DNA of 64,000 nucleotides from Gimesia algae (GCF_007746795.1 NZ_CP036343.1:3461369-3525368), one strand, 5' to 3'; counted from the stretch's first letter, positions 27,467-37,159 are shown. The notes: generated from the letters alone by a model not told the origin. Program-made: numbers and translations.

Positions 27467-27840
27467 GACTCATTCCCCCCGGCAGTTGCTTCATCTTCTG
27501 CTGCATGCATCTCTGCAATTTCTTCTGCGAGATCTTCACCTTCGTGAGCTACTCCGAGGTCGTCTTCTTTCATATAAAACAGGCAGAACCAGACAGTAAA
27601 CAGGTCGGCAACTACCCAGGGGAAAGCAATCCCCCAGAAAACCCAGCTGGGAATACCCATGGTCGTTTCAATATTTTCCGGATCAAGACCCGATTGAAAC
27701 CCGTTGAGGTAACAGTACGGGACCGACCACAATAATGCGACCACCCATAATCCCAGAATAATCCAGGCTTCACGTTTTGAGTTTAAAAAGACAGGGTCAA
27801 TCTGCATTGACTCTGTGTCGTTCGATGGTGCGGTACTCAT
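27463..27840 (-). CDS. Small two-helix membrane protein partner of the symporter
   Basis: 125-residue protein with two predicted membrane helices (about residues 25-45, IILGLWVVALLWSVPYCYL; about 65-90, VFWGIAFPWVVADLFTVWF) and an acidic C-terminal tail. Such small proteins (DUF997/YhdT type) commonly precede sodium:solute symporter genes, and the membership here is inferred from size, topology and position. It overlaps the symporter by 4 nt and is first in the operon. It may stabilise or regulate the transporter. Confidence 0.7.
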   Translation of the reverse strand: MSTAPSNDTESMQIDPVFLNSKREAWIILGLWVVALLWSVPYCYLNGFQSGLDPENIETTMGIPSWVFWGIAFPWVVADLFTVWFCLFYMKEDDLGVAHEGEDLAEEIAEMHAAEDEATAGGNES

Positions 27841-28085
27841 TGCACGGCCCTCACTTCTAAACGAATATCTCTATGTTGAGCGTTAAGCGACCGATTGTAC
27901 TCTCGATCCTGACGAGACACAAAGGACCTCTACCCGATTGCACAAATTTTATCAGAACTGAATTCACCGTGACACAAACGTGAACAGGCTGTTATACTGT
28001 CCCATAGATAAAACCTGTCAGTTTTACCTGTAAAACCAGCGGCGTTTTTCGTGCAAATCAAAATTTTCTCCGGGAGTAAGTCGAT

Positions 28086-29060
28086 ATGAATCTGCGTCCG
28101 TTATTTCCAGTTAGCGTCTGTACCTTGTTACTGATCTGCTGCACGGGCTGCAGTTCTGCTGATGCTCCTCAGGAACCGGTCGAACAGGTCACGGTCGACC
28201 TCGGCGGTGATGGCGTCGATCTGGGAGACGGGGAACCTCTGGAAATGGAAGACAGCTCGGCTGCTCAAACCGGTACAAAGAAAAAGCCGGCGCGTCGCTT
28301 CGAACCGATTACGCTGGGAAGTCGTTCGTCAACCGCAGGATCAAAATCAGAAGTCCCGGATGAACAGACGTTTGATAATGTTCTGGAAGCCTTGAAGCCA
28401 CTGCAGATCATGCTCGGTGACTGGGGCGGGATCACATTCAAAAAAACCGATGGTTTCAGTTCGGTGGAAACACTGGACTGGGTCTGGGATCTGCAGACCA
28501 ATCCGCTACAACCCGCTCTTGTCATGCAGGCAGACAAAAGCCGCTACTATGAAAATGCCCGCTTAACTTACCTGACAGACAAACAGAAGTATCAATTGAC
28601 GATCACCAACAAAGACGGAGACCGGCGGATTTACGAAGGCGACTTCTCGGTCCCTGTTACCAAAGTGGAGGGGGATGCCGATCCCAATATTCTGCAGACC
28701 ACTTACAAACTCAGCCTGTCTCTCGTCGACCCGCCGAACGAACGAAAGCATGCCCAGATCACCTTGAATCAGCAGAACAACGATCGCTACCTGTTTGAAA
28801 TCTACGATCTCCGCGGCGACAGTGTTGCCCGCGTCGATACGATCACCACAAGACGCAAGGGAACTTCGTTCGCGAAAAGCGATTCCGATTACGGTGACAA
28901 AACCTGCGTGATATCAGGCGGCCTGGGAACGTCACAGGTGAATTACCAGGGGAAATCGTTCTGGGTCTGCTGCAGTGGATGTCGCAAGGCCTTTGACGCC
29001 GACCCGGAAAAATGGATCGCCAAACACAAAGCCAATAAGAAAAAAGCGATGAACCAGTAG
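28086..29060 (+). CDS. Lipoprotein with C-terminal YHS-like domain
   Basis: Predicted lipoprotein: the signal peptide ends LLLICCTGCSS, with the lipobox Cys near residue 22. The middle (about 90-255) has a repeated beta pattern (YRLTITNKDGDRRIYEG-type) with no recognised family. The C-terminus (about 275-315) reads YQGKSFWVCCSGCRKAFDAD followed by PEKW, matching YHS/TRASH-type metal-binding domains in which Cys pairs bind a metal ion. GGGAG precedes the ATG. It is divergent from the symporter operon and stands alone. A role in metal or redox handling at the cell envelope is inference. Confidence 0.75.
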   Translation: MNLRPLFPVSVCTLLLICCTGCSSADAPQEPVEQVTVDLGGDGVDLGDGEPLEMEDSSAAQTGTKKKPARRFEPITLGSRSSTAGSKSEVPDEQTFDNVLEALKPLQIMLGDWGGITFKKTDGFSSVETLDWVWDLQTNPLQPALVMQADKSRYYENARLTYLTDKQKYQLTITNKDGDRRIYEGDFSVPVTKVEGDADPNILQTTYKLSLSLVDPPNERKHAQITLNQQNNDRYLFEIYDLRGDSVARVDTITTRRKGTSFAKSDSDYGDKTCVISGGLGTSQVNYQGKSFWVCCSGCRKAFDADPEKWIAKHKANKKKAMNQ

Positions 29061-29074
29061 TCGCGAACAACGCA

Positions 29075-29335
29075 TCAGTCTGCTTTCCAGCGAAGCGTGA
29101 GTTCCTCCCAGCCAGGCACACTGCTCTCAGGATACTCCTGCAGAAAAGGCACACGTTCCACGACCTGTGTGAATAACGTCGCGATCGCCTCTCCCATTTC
29201 CCATAAGGCGTGCCTGAAATTGGCCTGCTCCGCAAGTGCCTGCATGTCGGAATAGGAAAGTCCTCCCGTCAGACGGCTGAGCTCTGCATCACATTCCCAC
29301 TGCGCCCCCTGCTGTTTGAGTGCATAAAGCTTCAT
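29075..29335 (-). CDS. Small protein of unknown function
   Basis: An 86-residue frame from the ATG at 29335 (KLYALKQQGAQWECDAELSR at the start), acidic, apparently helical and without signal or membrane segment. The open frame reaches 29485, but the added N-terminus looks non-coding. No family recognised and no strong ribosome binding site seen. It is convergent with the YHS lipoprotein, 14 nt apart. Moderately likely to be real. Confidence 0.45.
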   Translation of the reverse strand: MKLYALKQQGAQWECDAELSRLTGGLSYSDMQALAEQANFRHALWEMGEAIATLFTQVVERVPFLQEYPESSVPGWEELTLRWKAD

Positions 29336-29719
29336 CAGTCGCGGAAACGGATTTGATGGAAGCCTCAACGGAAAATCTACGCAAAGATCAGAAGACGTTG
29401 ACAGATCGACAGCGAACCGTTGAGAACGATGAAGGTTCCGCAAACGGTATATGAAGATTTCATATAGATCATAACAACGTATCATCAGAGCATTTATTTT
29501 TATTCTGGCCGAACTAGAGTCCGGTAACGTTCATTTTCTGCAGGACGTCCAGCCAGAATCTCGCCTCCGGATCCCTGTCCTTTTTTCCCTGCTGATCGAA
29601 ATCAGAATTATTTCAAATTAGCCTGAGAATTTTCTCAGCCCTGCAGGGAAACATCATGTAGACCCAACGGTCCGCAGACACGTTTTCTGGACCCGAATTA
29701 TTTCACCACAAAGCCTCCC
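29336..29719. other. Intergenic region upstream of ECF sigma gene
   Basis: 384 bases between divergent units. It contains the possible N-terminal extension of the small minus-strand gene and the promoter region of the sigma factor gene. I see no clear promoter boxes or RNA gene. Confidence 0.4.
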
Positions 29720-30328
29720 ATGGATCGTTCTGACATATTTACGACACCGAATCGAAGCACATTCGATTCGAAACCAGAAAGAGATGCGGACGCCGCACCG
29801 CTTCAGAAGACTGCGCAGGACGAACAGTTCATGCGGCTCTACGCCAACTCGTATTCCCGCATTTTCCGCTTTATTCTCACTTTGATTCCCTGCCGTAACG
29901 ATGCGGACGAAGTCATGCAGGAGACCAGTCTGGTCCTGTGGCGGAAGTTTGATGAATATCAGTCGGAAGGAAATTTCACCCGCTGGGCCTGTGGCATTGC
30001 CCGGCTTGAAGTACTGCGACTGATGGAACGTAAAAAGCGATTCGCTGCCCTGTTTGATGAACAGCTTCTCAATCAAATCGCATCCACCCGCGCCCGCTGT
30101 GAAGAACTGCTCGAAATCAGAAGAGATTTTCTCGCGATATGCAAACGTCAGTTGCCGGAAAAAGATCTGTACCTGTTGCAGTTGATCTACGAATCGGAAC
30201 ATGGCGCCAAAACCGCATCCAGTATCATGGATCAGCCTTTGAGCACGATCTATCGACACCTGGATCGCATCCGCAATACGCTGTTTCATTGCATTGAGCG
30301 AAAAATGAACGCGGAGGATACAGAATGA
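29720..30328 (+). CDS. ECF RNA polymerase sigma factor (planctomycete type)
   Basis: Sigma-70 family extracytoplasmic-function factor, 202 aa. Region 2 is RLYANSYSRIFRFILTLIPC, then NDADEVMQETSLVLWRKFDEY and FTRWACGIARLEVLRLMER (about residues 40-110). Region 4 is LLQLIYESEHGAKTASSIMD followed by QPLSTIYRHLDRIRNTLFHC (about 150-195). It resembles the Rhodopirellula/Verrucomicrobium ECF subfamily (TIGR02989). Its stop overlaps the FecR-like gene start (ATGA), so the two are translationally coupled, the common layout of a sigma factor with its membrane regulator. Confidence 0.92.
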   Translation: MDRSDIFTTPNRSTFDSKPERDADAAPLQKTAQDEQFMRLYANSYSRIFRFILTLIPCRNDADEVMQETSLVLWRKFDEYQSEGNFTRWACGIARLEVLRLMERKKRFAALFDEQLLNQIASTRARCEELLEIRRDFLAICKRQLPEKDLYLLQLIYESEHGAKTASSIMDQPLSTIYRHLDRIRNTLFHCIERKMNAEDTE

Positions 30329-31740
30329 GATCACTCCAGCGTAAACAGCGGGCCCTCATCAAACTGATTTACGAAGTACAGAACGAAACGGCCAGCAGCA
30401 ATCAATTAAAAGAACTTTCCGAACGACTGCGCGGCGATGTAGAAGCACAGAAACTGTATGTCTATCTGATGGACATGCACGCCGAACTGATTCTCGAAGA
30501 AGAGTTTCTCGCCCCGGAACAATGGGACCTGTTTTCACAACAGACAGAACAGCAACGTACTGTCAGAAAACTGCCTCGCGCGCGAAAACCACTCTCACAT
30601 TACCTGCTGCTGACGATCTGTTATTTACTCCCCTTCACGGTCCTGGCTTACTTCACCTGGTATGCCGTCCAGCCCGTACCCCACACGCAGGTCGCTGTGC
30701 TTGGAGAAATGGACCACGCCATGATCACGGGTGATGCCGAACCGCTGTTGGCACAGGCCCCACTGTTCACCGGCCATACCTATCAGCTGCAACAGGGCAT
30801 CGCCAGGCTGCTGATGAATTCCGGCGTCGAAATCGTCCTCGAAAGTCCGGCGGCGTTTGAACTGCTCCACCAGAACAGCATTCGACTCTACTCAGGAGCC
30901 CTGGCTGCAGAGGTCAATTCTGAAGCCGTCGGCTTCGTGGTGGAAACTCCATCCCAGCGTGTAGTAGACCTGGGAACCCGCTTCGGCGTGCACGTGGAAC
31001 AGGATGGCTCTTCAGAAACGCATGTGTTTCAGGGAAAAGTGGTCTGCGCTGAAAAACAGAATCAACAGACAAAAGGGAACACCCACTTTCTGACAGCCGG
31101 ACAGGCAATTCAACTGAAAGGGGATGGCAGTCCGGCTGTCACGCTCCGGACCGACGAAAGCCGATTCTCACGTGCACTCCGATTTCAGGCACAGATTGAA
31201 ACCCTCGAAGGCGCGATCCAATACCGACAGGAAATGCCTGCCCGACTGGGAGCCGGTGATTGCTGCAGCAGTGAGCACCTCGCTCTGTTCCAGGAGCAAA
31301 AAAACCTGATCCTGCAAGAGGATGTTACCGTCTGGAAGATCCCTGTAGCAGAGGAAGCTGCAACTCAGTTGGAACAGAGACAGACCATCCCCAAAGGCAC
31401 GAAAGTCAACGTCTTTCTCCTGCATCTGGACGGACCACACAAAGATGCAGCAGGCAAAGATCATCCCAGAGTAGCCGTAAATGGCACGATCCACTTCCGA
31501 AACCCGGTTCTGGGGGGATTCAAAATCGATCCGGATTTATATGCCACCGACCAGAGTTTCGGTCGAACTGATATTGAATACGACAACCAGGAATTCGGTC
31601 GCAGTGGACGCGGCATTGATCGTAGTGACAAAACCGAACTCTCCCCTTCCGGAAAACAATTGCGCGTGGCCTGGAGCCAGCGTGGCGGAGGAGGAATTGG
31701 ACGAGACCAGATTCGCATTCTGGTCGCCACGGAAGACTGA
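30325..31740 (+). CDS. FecR-domain membrane protein, probable anti-sigma regulator
   Basis: 471 aa. A cytoplasmic N-terminal part (about 1-90) is followed by one membrane helix (about 92-115, LLLTICYLLPFTVLAYFTWY) and an outside part with a FecR domain (about 140-275; VETPSQRVVDLGTRFGVHVE and THVFQGKVV are typical). The C-terminal 190 residues (DVTVWKIPVAEEAATQLEQR onward) form a further domain that I do not recognise by name; it reads like a secreted beta domain. The coupling to the ECF gene supports a role in restraining or relaying a signal to the sigma factor. The signal is unknown. Confidence 0.85.
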   Translation: MRSLQRKQRALIKLIYEVQNETASSNQLKELSERLRGDVEAQKLYVYLMDMHAELILEEEFLAPEQWDLFSQQTEQQRTVRKLPRARKPLSHYLLLTICYLLPFTVLAYFTWYAVQPVPHTQVAVLGEMDHAMITGDAEPLLAQAPLFTGHTYQLQQGIARLLMNSGVEIVLESPAAFELLHQNSIRLYSGALAAEVNSEAVGFVVETPSQRVVDLGTRFGVHVEQDGSSETHVFQGKVVCAEKQNQQTKGNTHFLTAGQAIQLKGDGSPAVTLRTDESRFSRALRFQAQIETLEGAIQYRQEMPARLGAGDCCSSEHLALFQEQKNLILQEDVTVWKIPVAEEAATQLEQRQTIPKGTKVNVFLLHLDGPHKDAAGKDHPRVAVNGTIHFRNPVLGGFKIDPDLYATDQSFGRTDIEYDNQEFGRSGRGIDRSDKTELSPSGKQLRVAWSQRGGGGIGRDQIRILVATED

Positions 31741-31832
31741 AGACAGCCCCTTTTAAATTTCAACTGAAAATGTTCCGGGTCCTGTAACCGGAAAAACGAC
31801 AAACCCTGTTTTTATCCCAAGTGAGATGAAAG

Positions 31833-32711
31833 ATGAAACTCCACTCCCGTAATCGATCAAACCGCGGTTTCACGCTGATTGAATTACTCGTTGTAATCGC
31901 CATCATTGCCATTCTGATTGCACTGCTCCTGCCCGCTGTCCAGCAGGCACGCGAAGCGGCCCGCCGCTCAGAATGCAAAAACAATCTGAAACAGATGGGC
32001 CTGGCCATCCACAATTACCATGACACCTACCGCATTCTGCCCCCCGGCTTTAACGTGGACCTGGTCGTCGCGAACACCTCAACCGGAAACGGCGGGCTCG
32101 GCTGGAGCGGTTCGATTCTGCCCGGACTCGATCAGGCCAACCTGTATAATACAATCGATTTCAATGCAGACTGGGGCACCGGTGCAAATGAAGACGCCTG
32201 TGCGACGTATCTCAGCGCCTATCGCTGCCCTTCTGACACGACCGTCAGTCATCGTAATCATGACGGCATCGATGCCCGCGTCCCCACATCTTATCTCGCC
32301 TGTTTCTCAGGAACCCGCGGTTCAGACAGTGAAGCCAATGTGACCGACGCAGACGGCATCTTCTTCCTGAACAGTTCCATCCGTATGCGTGACCTCACCG
32401 ATGGCTCGTCCAACACGATTGGTGTTGGTGAATGTGTGAATGACTTTGATGCATTTAAAGATCATTTCTACATCGGTTCGACTTCTATCGGCGGCTGGGA
32501 TGGTGCCCCCCGTGAGTATTCCGAATATCTGGCCAGCACCGATGTCCCCATGAATACGACCAACGAAGTCGCATTCGGCAGCATGCACGTCGGCGGCGCC
32601 CAGTTTCTGATGATGGATGGTTCCGTCCGCTTCCTCAGTGAAAACATGAGTCGTACGATTTATTCGTACCTCGGCAGTCGCGCGGACGGCGAAGTCATCG
32701 GCGATTTCTAA
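31833..32711 (+). CDS. DUF1559 prepilin-like secreted protein
   Basis: Type II-secretion pseudopilin-like protein, a family expanded in planctomycetes. It has the prepilin peptidase site and helix [18 protein letters not shown] (about residues 10-27), then [20 protein letters not shown], and DUF1559 (PF07596) through the rest, with YRCPSD near 130 and the C-terminal [20 protein letters not shown] (near 250). The 292-residue length is typical. It may be exported by a type II secretion/type IV pilus-like system. It follows the ECF/FecR pair and may be one of its targets, but this is inference. Confidence 0.95.
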   Translation: MKLHSRNRSNRGFTLIELLVVIAIIAILIALLLPAVQQAREAARRSECKNNLKQMGLAIHNYHDTYRILPPGFNVDLVVANTSTGNGGLGWSGSILPGLDQANLYNTIDFNADWGTGANEDACATYLSAYRCPSDTTVSHRNHDGIDARVPTSYLACFSGTRGSDSEANVTDADGIFFLNSSIRMRDLTDGSSNTIGVGECVNDFDAFKDHFYIGSTSIGGWDGAPREYSEYLASTDVPMNTTNEVAFGSMHVGGAQFLMMDGSVRFLSENMSRTIYSYLGSRADGEVIGDF

Positions 32712-32813
32712 ACGTTTCAATGAATCATACTCCCGAGTTCACTGCAGGAAGGCTGGTGACAGTCGTCCTGCATATGACTCTTACTCCCGAAACCCAAAAG
32801 GCAAATTACGACA

Positions 32814-33194
32814 ATGAACGCGTCAACGTTAATTAACCGAGGGAATACAAACAAATTTCAATCTGGTCTGGCATCACTGCTTTGCCTGGTATTGATATCG
32901 CAGATGAGCAGCGGCTGTTCCTCTTCGCAGGATCTGGCAGCCAGTCAACCCGCCGCGCAGGTGGAACAGGCGGTCGCGCAGCTCAACGAAAGCGGTGCGG
33001 AAATCGTACTCGATGAAGCCGGTGAAGTCGTCGCCGTCAAGTTGCCACAGAAAACCAGCCCCGAGGTCATTGCCACTCTGGCCAGTTTAAGTAAACTCAA
33101 ACGCGTGGATGCATCCGAAACCGATCTGCAGCAGACAGCTTTCGCGAACTTGAAGTCTGCGAACCCGAATGTCAAAATTGAGTTTCCCTTATAA
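32814..33194 (+). CDS. Small lipoprotein of unknown function
   Basis: 126 aa. The signal peptide SGLASLLCLVLISQMSSGC ends at a lipobox-like SSGC with Cys near residue 35. The short mature part contains IVLDEAGEVVAVKLPQKTSP and ATLASLSKLKRVDASETDLQ, which resembles one or two leucine-rich-repeat-like strands. The start ATG has no strong ribosome binding site but the frame is well formed. It lies 102 nt after the DUF1559 gene in the same direction, as is common for small lipoproteins next to DUF1559 genes in planctomycetes. Confidence 0.75.
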   Translation: MNASTLINRGNTNKFQSGLASLLCLVLISQMSSGCSSSQDLAASQPAAQVEQAVAQLNESGAEIVLDEAGEVVAVKLPQKTSPEVIATLASLSKLKRVDASETDLQQTAFANLKSANPNVKIEFPL

Positions 33195-33268
33195 GCCTGA
33201 CTGTTTCCCTCTACCCGACTCAGTGATAATATCGAACACACAGCGCTTTGCGTAGAAATGAACGCCCC

Positions 33269-34315
33269 ATGAAACTTGCCTTCATCCTGAACACCATGCT
33301 TATGACTGCCGCTTCAGTACTCCCCCTGTCTGCTGAGGAACTGCCTCCCGCTGAAGAGGGAACCTTCAGCATCGCCGTTATTCCTGATACGCAACATTAC
33401 AAAGGCCAGGGAACCAGTCGTAAATCACAGGCCGATGATCCCACATCAAATCCGGTCTTCACAGCGATCACCGACTGCATCATCGACGAACTGGATCGGC
33501 AGAAAATTGTCTTCGTCAGCCATGTGGGTGACATTGTCGATATTAATAACGACGAACAATGGAAGGTCGCACAACAATGCATGGATAAGCTGCATGGCAA
33601 AGTTCCCTATGGAATCAGCGTCGGCAATCATGATATGGTGGGCAAGTCTGGTAACTCTTCCCTGTTCCAGAAGTATTTTCCCAAATCCCGGTTCACGGAA
33701 TTCGACTGGTATGGGGGCTGTTTTGAACCGACCAGTGGAAAACCGGAAGTCTCAGGCAACAATGCCAACAGCTTTCAACTCTTCTCCACAGCCGGCATGG
33801 ATTTCATTATTGTGCATCTGGAATGTAATGCCCCGGACAATGTTTTAGCCTGGGCCGATCAGGTTCTGGAACAGCATGCGAACCGCAGAGCCATTATCAC
33901 GACACACATGGATCTCGGACCTCTGGAACACCCCAAAGCGCCACGCGATTATTTCGATGCCCCCAAAGGCCGCATGGTCTGGAAAAAATGCCATGGCACA
34001 AATGGCAATACTTCGCAGCAGATGTGGGATAAATGTTTCAGCCAGCACAAAAACCTGTTCCTGATCTGCTGTGGCGACCAGAGCCGCACACAGGCATTGC
34101 ACCAGACGGTCAAAGGGGAACACGGCAATACCGTACACGAGCTGCTGTCAGATTACGGCGCAGAAGGCTTCCGCCTGATGCGGTTTATCCCGGCTCAAAA
34201 CAAGATTGAAGTTCGGACCTGGAATCCGGTGAAGAAACAGCTGTGTGAAAAAACGAAAATCGTCCCCGCACGCGACCAGCATCAGTTCACGCTGGATTAC
34301 CAGATGACGAAATAA
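33269..34315 (+). CDS. Secreted calcineurin-like metallophosphoesterase
   Basis: 348-residue predicted periplasmic phosphoesterase (Metallophos, PF00149). It has a signal peptide (KLAFILNTMLMTAASVLPLS) and metal-binding motifs VIPDTQHYKGQ near residue 34, SHVGDIVDIN near 85, SVGNHDMVG near 117 and ITTHMDLGPLEHP near 207, giving the expected D, GD, GNHD and H ligands. I chose the ATG at 33269, since the longer frame starts at a TTG at 33248 before a normal signal peptide. It could be a phosphodiesterase or a nucleotidase; the substrate is not clear. Confidence 0.88.
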   Translation: MKLAFILNTMLMTAASVLPLSAEELPPAEEGTFSIAVIPDTQHYKGQGTSRKSQADDPTSNPVFTAITDCIIDELDRQKIVFVSHVGDIVDINNDEQWKVAQQCMDKLHGKVPYGISVGNHDMVGKSGNSSLFQKYFPKSRFTEFDWYGGCFEPTSGKPEVSGNNANSFQLFSTAGMDFIIVHLECNAPDNVLAWADQVLEQHANRRAIITTHMDLGPLEHPKAPRDYFDAPKGRMVWKKCHGTNGNTSQQMWDKCFSQHKNLFLICCGDQSRTQALHQTVKGEHGNTVHELLSDYGAEGFRLMRFIPAQNKIEVRTWNPVKKQLCEKTKIVPARDQHQFTLDYQMTK

Positions 34316-34753
34316 GTCAGTGGCATCCGTGCCGGTCTCTCATTTCTCTTTCACAGGTAGAGGAATGATCAGGCCGGCAAAGCGGGTCGCCGTACTGCGG
34401 TGATTCGGCAGATGATATTGAATGCACGGGGAAGCCCGGCAGATTGGACCCGCGTGCCGAGATACGCCTTTTTCGATCTGCTTCTGGTCCGTTTTACCCC
34501 GCGAAAACGCCTCTGCAGCCAGCTTTTCAGATTCCGCTTCTGGCGCGTGATCGGTAGCAGGCACTTCCGCATTGACGGCGATCCTGTGGAATCATTCGCG
34601 ACGGAACCCCTCTACTGGATTGAATATGAGATCAGAGTTCCTGTTTCTCCAAAATTCAGATCTCAGCATTCTGTCGTAGAATCTGCTACCCAAATGCTCA
34701 GCATATGTATATAATTAAGAACATTTCTCAACGAGTTCTCACTACAGGGTGTT
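34316..34753. other. Intergenic region before the FHA kinase
   Basis: 438 bases. Open frames exist on both strands (34400-34714 plus; 34340-34564 minus, the latter rich in charged residues), but neither has a ribosome binding site or family resemblance I can support. It presumably holds the kinase promoter. Confidence 0.4.
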
Positions 34754-36457
34754 ATGCCTAAGCCGCCAGATATAGAGACGTTCCTCAATCTTTTACGGGA
34801 GAGCCACCTGCTCTCAGCGGAAGAGGTCCGTACGGTCATTGAGCGGCACGAACTGGAAAATGTGGCTTCACCCAAAGAGGCAGCCCAGCGACTGGTGACT
34901 GCGAAAATTTTGACCCGCTATCAGGGCGAGCGTCTGCTGTCAGGCCGTACACGCGGATACTTTATTGACCGCTATAAGATCCTCGAAGTGCTGGGATTTG
35001 GCGGCATGGGCAGTCTGTATCTGGCAGAGGACAGGGAAACCCAGGATCCGGTTGCCTTGAAAGTACTCAACGAAAAATGCCGCAATGATGCCGGGATGAT
35101 GACGCGTCTGAAACTGGAAGCCACTGCCGGTGCTCGACTGCAGCATCCGCATGTCGTGCGTACACTCAGTTATGAAGAAGCGGGCGCCGTCTGTTACATC
35201 GCAATGGAATTTATTAAAGGAATCAGCCTGCTCGAACTGGTCCTGCTCAAACAGAAATCTCTGCCCACTCCCCAGGTCTGTGATGTCATCACTCAGGCTG
35301 CCCAGGGACTGGCAGTCGCCCATCAGGCGGGAATCATCCACCGCGATCTCAAGCCGGAAAACCTGATTATTAATTCAGAGGGTTATGTCAAAGTACTCGA
35401 CTTCGGTCTGGCGCTGCTCAAGGATCATCCCGAAGCGGAGTTTTCGCTGGCAATGATCTTTGGTCATGGTTGCGTGGGAACACCGGAATATATTGCCCCG
35501 GAACAAACAAAGGACGGTCAGACTGCCGATGCTCGCACCGATGTCTACAGCCTGGGTTGTACGATGTATTTTCTGCTGACCGGCAAACTCCCCTTCCCCA
35601 CCGGGACCGCGGCTCAGAAAATCCAGGCCCACCGCGAACAGACGCCGAAATCGATCGCGGAAATTGCGCCCAAAATCCCTGCGGAAGTGGTCGCGATTGT
35701 GGAAAAGATGATGGCCAAGCAGCCCGATGATCGCTTTCAGTCGATGAAAGAGGTCTCCGCCGCGCTGCAACCTTATGCGAAACGCACCCCGATCGAATTT
35801 CGCTTCAATAAAATTGTCTCACAACGCGTGGAGCAGGCGAAAGCCCGTAGCGCCATCGCCCAGTCCAGCATTGTCAAACCGCAACTTTCCTCCCGGATCG
35901 CCACTGCCAGCCATGTCGCAGAAATGGCAAAGAAAAAGTCAGACGGCATCGAACGACTGACACGCGGCGAATCAGACATTTCCAAGAGCGGTATTCTGCG
36001 GCATTCTGTCCCGACGGAGTCTACAGACGCGATGGCAGAGAAAGCCAGCAGCGCCATGACCGGCGTCCTGCAGCCCATCGATCTGATTGACCTGGATAAC
36101 AAGCAGCGGTTTCCCATCACAAAAGAACGGGTTGTACTGGGGCGTAACGCCGGCTGTGATATTAAACTGGACCGACCGGGCATCTCGGGAGAACACTGCG
36201 CCTTTCATTATGAAAATACCGGCTGGATCGTCACGGATCTCAAAAGCAAAAACGGCACCGAAGTCGAAGGCAAACGCGTTCAGGAACAGATCCTCTTCCC
36301 TGGCAACACGCTCTCCCTGGCAGCGACTTACCACTTTCGCGTCGCATCCCCCAATCAATACGTCAGGAAAAACAACAGCAAACCGATGCTCATAGCCGCC
36401 TCTGTCCTGGCAGGTATCTGCCTGATCACCGGCATCGGTTACTGGCTGCTGTCGTAG
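34754..36457 (+). CDS. Serine/threonine protein kinase with FHA domain and C-terminal membrane anchor
   Basis: Hanks-type protein kinase of 567 aa. After a helical N-terminal part (about 1-70), the kinase domain (about 75-345) has the glycine loop LGFGGMGSLYLAE, the lysine in VALKVL, HRDLKPENLII, DFGLA and GTPEYIAPEQ, so it should be active. A FHA domain follows (about 455-530; LGRNAGCDIKLDRPGISGEH and DLKSKNGTEVEG), which binds phosphothreonine. One hydrophobic helix (about 543-565) near the end could anchor it. The kinase-FHA fusion suggests self- or partner-phosphopeptide binding. The N-terminal segment resembles planctomycete kinase leaders. Confidence 0.93.
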   Translation: MPKPPDIETFLNLLRESHLLSAEEVRTVIERHELENVASPKEAAQRLVTAKILTRYQGERLLSGRTRGYFIDRYKILEVLGFGGMGSLYLAEDRETQDPVALKVLNEKCRNDAGMMTRLKLEATAGARLQHPHVVRTLSYEEAGAVCYIAMEFIKGISLLELVLLKQKSLPTPQVCDVITQAAQGLAVAHQAGIIHRDLKPENLIINSEGYVKVLDFGLALLKDHPEAEFSLAMIFGHGCVGTPEYIAPEQTKDGQTADARTDVYSLGCTMYFLLTGKLPFPTGTAAQKIQAHREQTPKSIAEIAPKIPAEVVAIVEKMMAKQPDDRFQSMKEVSAALQPYAKRTPIEFRFNKIVSQRVEQAKARSAIAQSSIVKPQLSSRIATASHVAEMAKKKSDGIERLTRGESDISKSGILRHSVPTESTDAMAEKASSAMTGVLQPIDLIDLDNKQRFPITKERVVLGRNAGCDIKLDRPGISGEHCAFHYENTGWIVTDLKSKNGTEVEGKRVQEQILFPGNTLSLAATYHFRVASPNQYVRKNNSKPMLIAASVLAGICLITGIGYWLLS

Positions 36458-36475
36458 TGCAGCTTTGTTTCGATT

Positions 36476-37135
36476 TCATCGAGTGATATCCCAGAGTGAT
36501 ACGAAGACGATGTTCTTCTTCGTATTAATGGCAAACAGCTTTCCCTCTGCGTCTAACGTTCCAAGCTTTACAACAGACATCATGTGAGGGCTCTGTAGTT
36601 CCGCCATATTATTATGGTCGCGATGATAGGGGTAATCAGAGTTTGAAGCTTTCTTATCCAGTCGCAATAAATTATTTGATTCCGCCGACTCAATTAGTTT
36701 TTTCTTTTCGACAGGCAATACAGCCACCGGAAATTCGGGATTGACCCAGCAAGCTCTCGAAAAATTATTGAAATCGTATTCAATCTCATCAGCAACCGGC
36801 CCGGCAGCCCACTCTGCTTTATTCCACTGCGGTGGAGCACTCTTCCAGGGTGGATCGCTTGTTAACCATTTTTGTACTGTTTCCGGGTCTGTCTGAAAGA
36901 TAAGATGATACGCGCCGCCTCCCCGAAAACTGCCGGGATCACGAGTCTCACCGACCGAAATCACTGTTGCCCCTTCAGGCCACGCCAGACCTGTGTATTC
37001 TGCGAAATCTTGTTTGACATTCTTGAGTGATCTTTGACTGGGGGAATCCATCAGACAGAAGAGGATGATCAAACAGAGCAGAATGAAGAACACACCTGCT
37101 AAAGAGCGAACCCACTTGCGGCTTGATCTCTGCAT
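36476..37135 (-). CDS. Membrane-anchored protein of unknown function
   Basis: 219 aa. One hydrophobic N-terminal segment (about residues 12-30, LAGVFFILLCLIILFCLMDS) anchors a soluble part that is probably outside. The remaining sequence (VGETRDPGSFRGGGAYHLIF near 65, and a C-terminal FAINTKKNIVFVSLWDITR) matches no family I can name. It is convergent with the kinase gene. Typical of small planctomycete envelope proteins, with no further functional clue. Confidence 0.65.
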   Translation of the reverse strand: MQRSSRKWVRSLAGVFFILLCLIILFCLMDSPSQRSLKNVKQDFAEYTGLAWPEGATVISVGETRDPGSFRGGGAYHLIFQTDPETVQKWLTSDPPWKSAPPQWNKAEWAAGPVADEIEYDFNNFSRACWVNPEFPVAVLPVEKKKLIESAESNNLLRLDKKASNSDYPYHRDHNNMAELQSPHMMSVVKLGTLDAEGKLFAINTKKNIVFVSLWDITR

Positions 37136-37159
37136 TCGTCTACCTCATGTTGATCTTAT

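Noticed and set aside
29336-29485. Upstream extension of the small gene at 29075-29335
   Set aside because: The extra 50 residues look non-coding and no ribosome binding site is found at 29485.
34340-34714. Open frames on both strands before the FHA kinase
   Set aside because: No ribosome binding site or recognisable domain; the two frames overlap in opposite directions and cannot both be coding.
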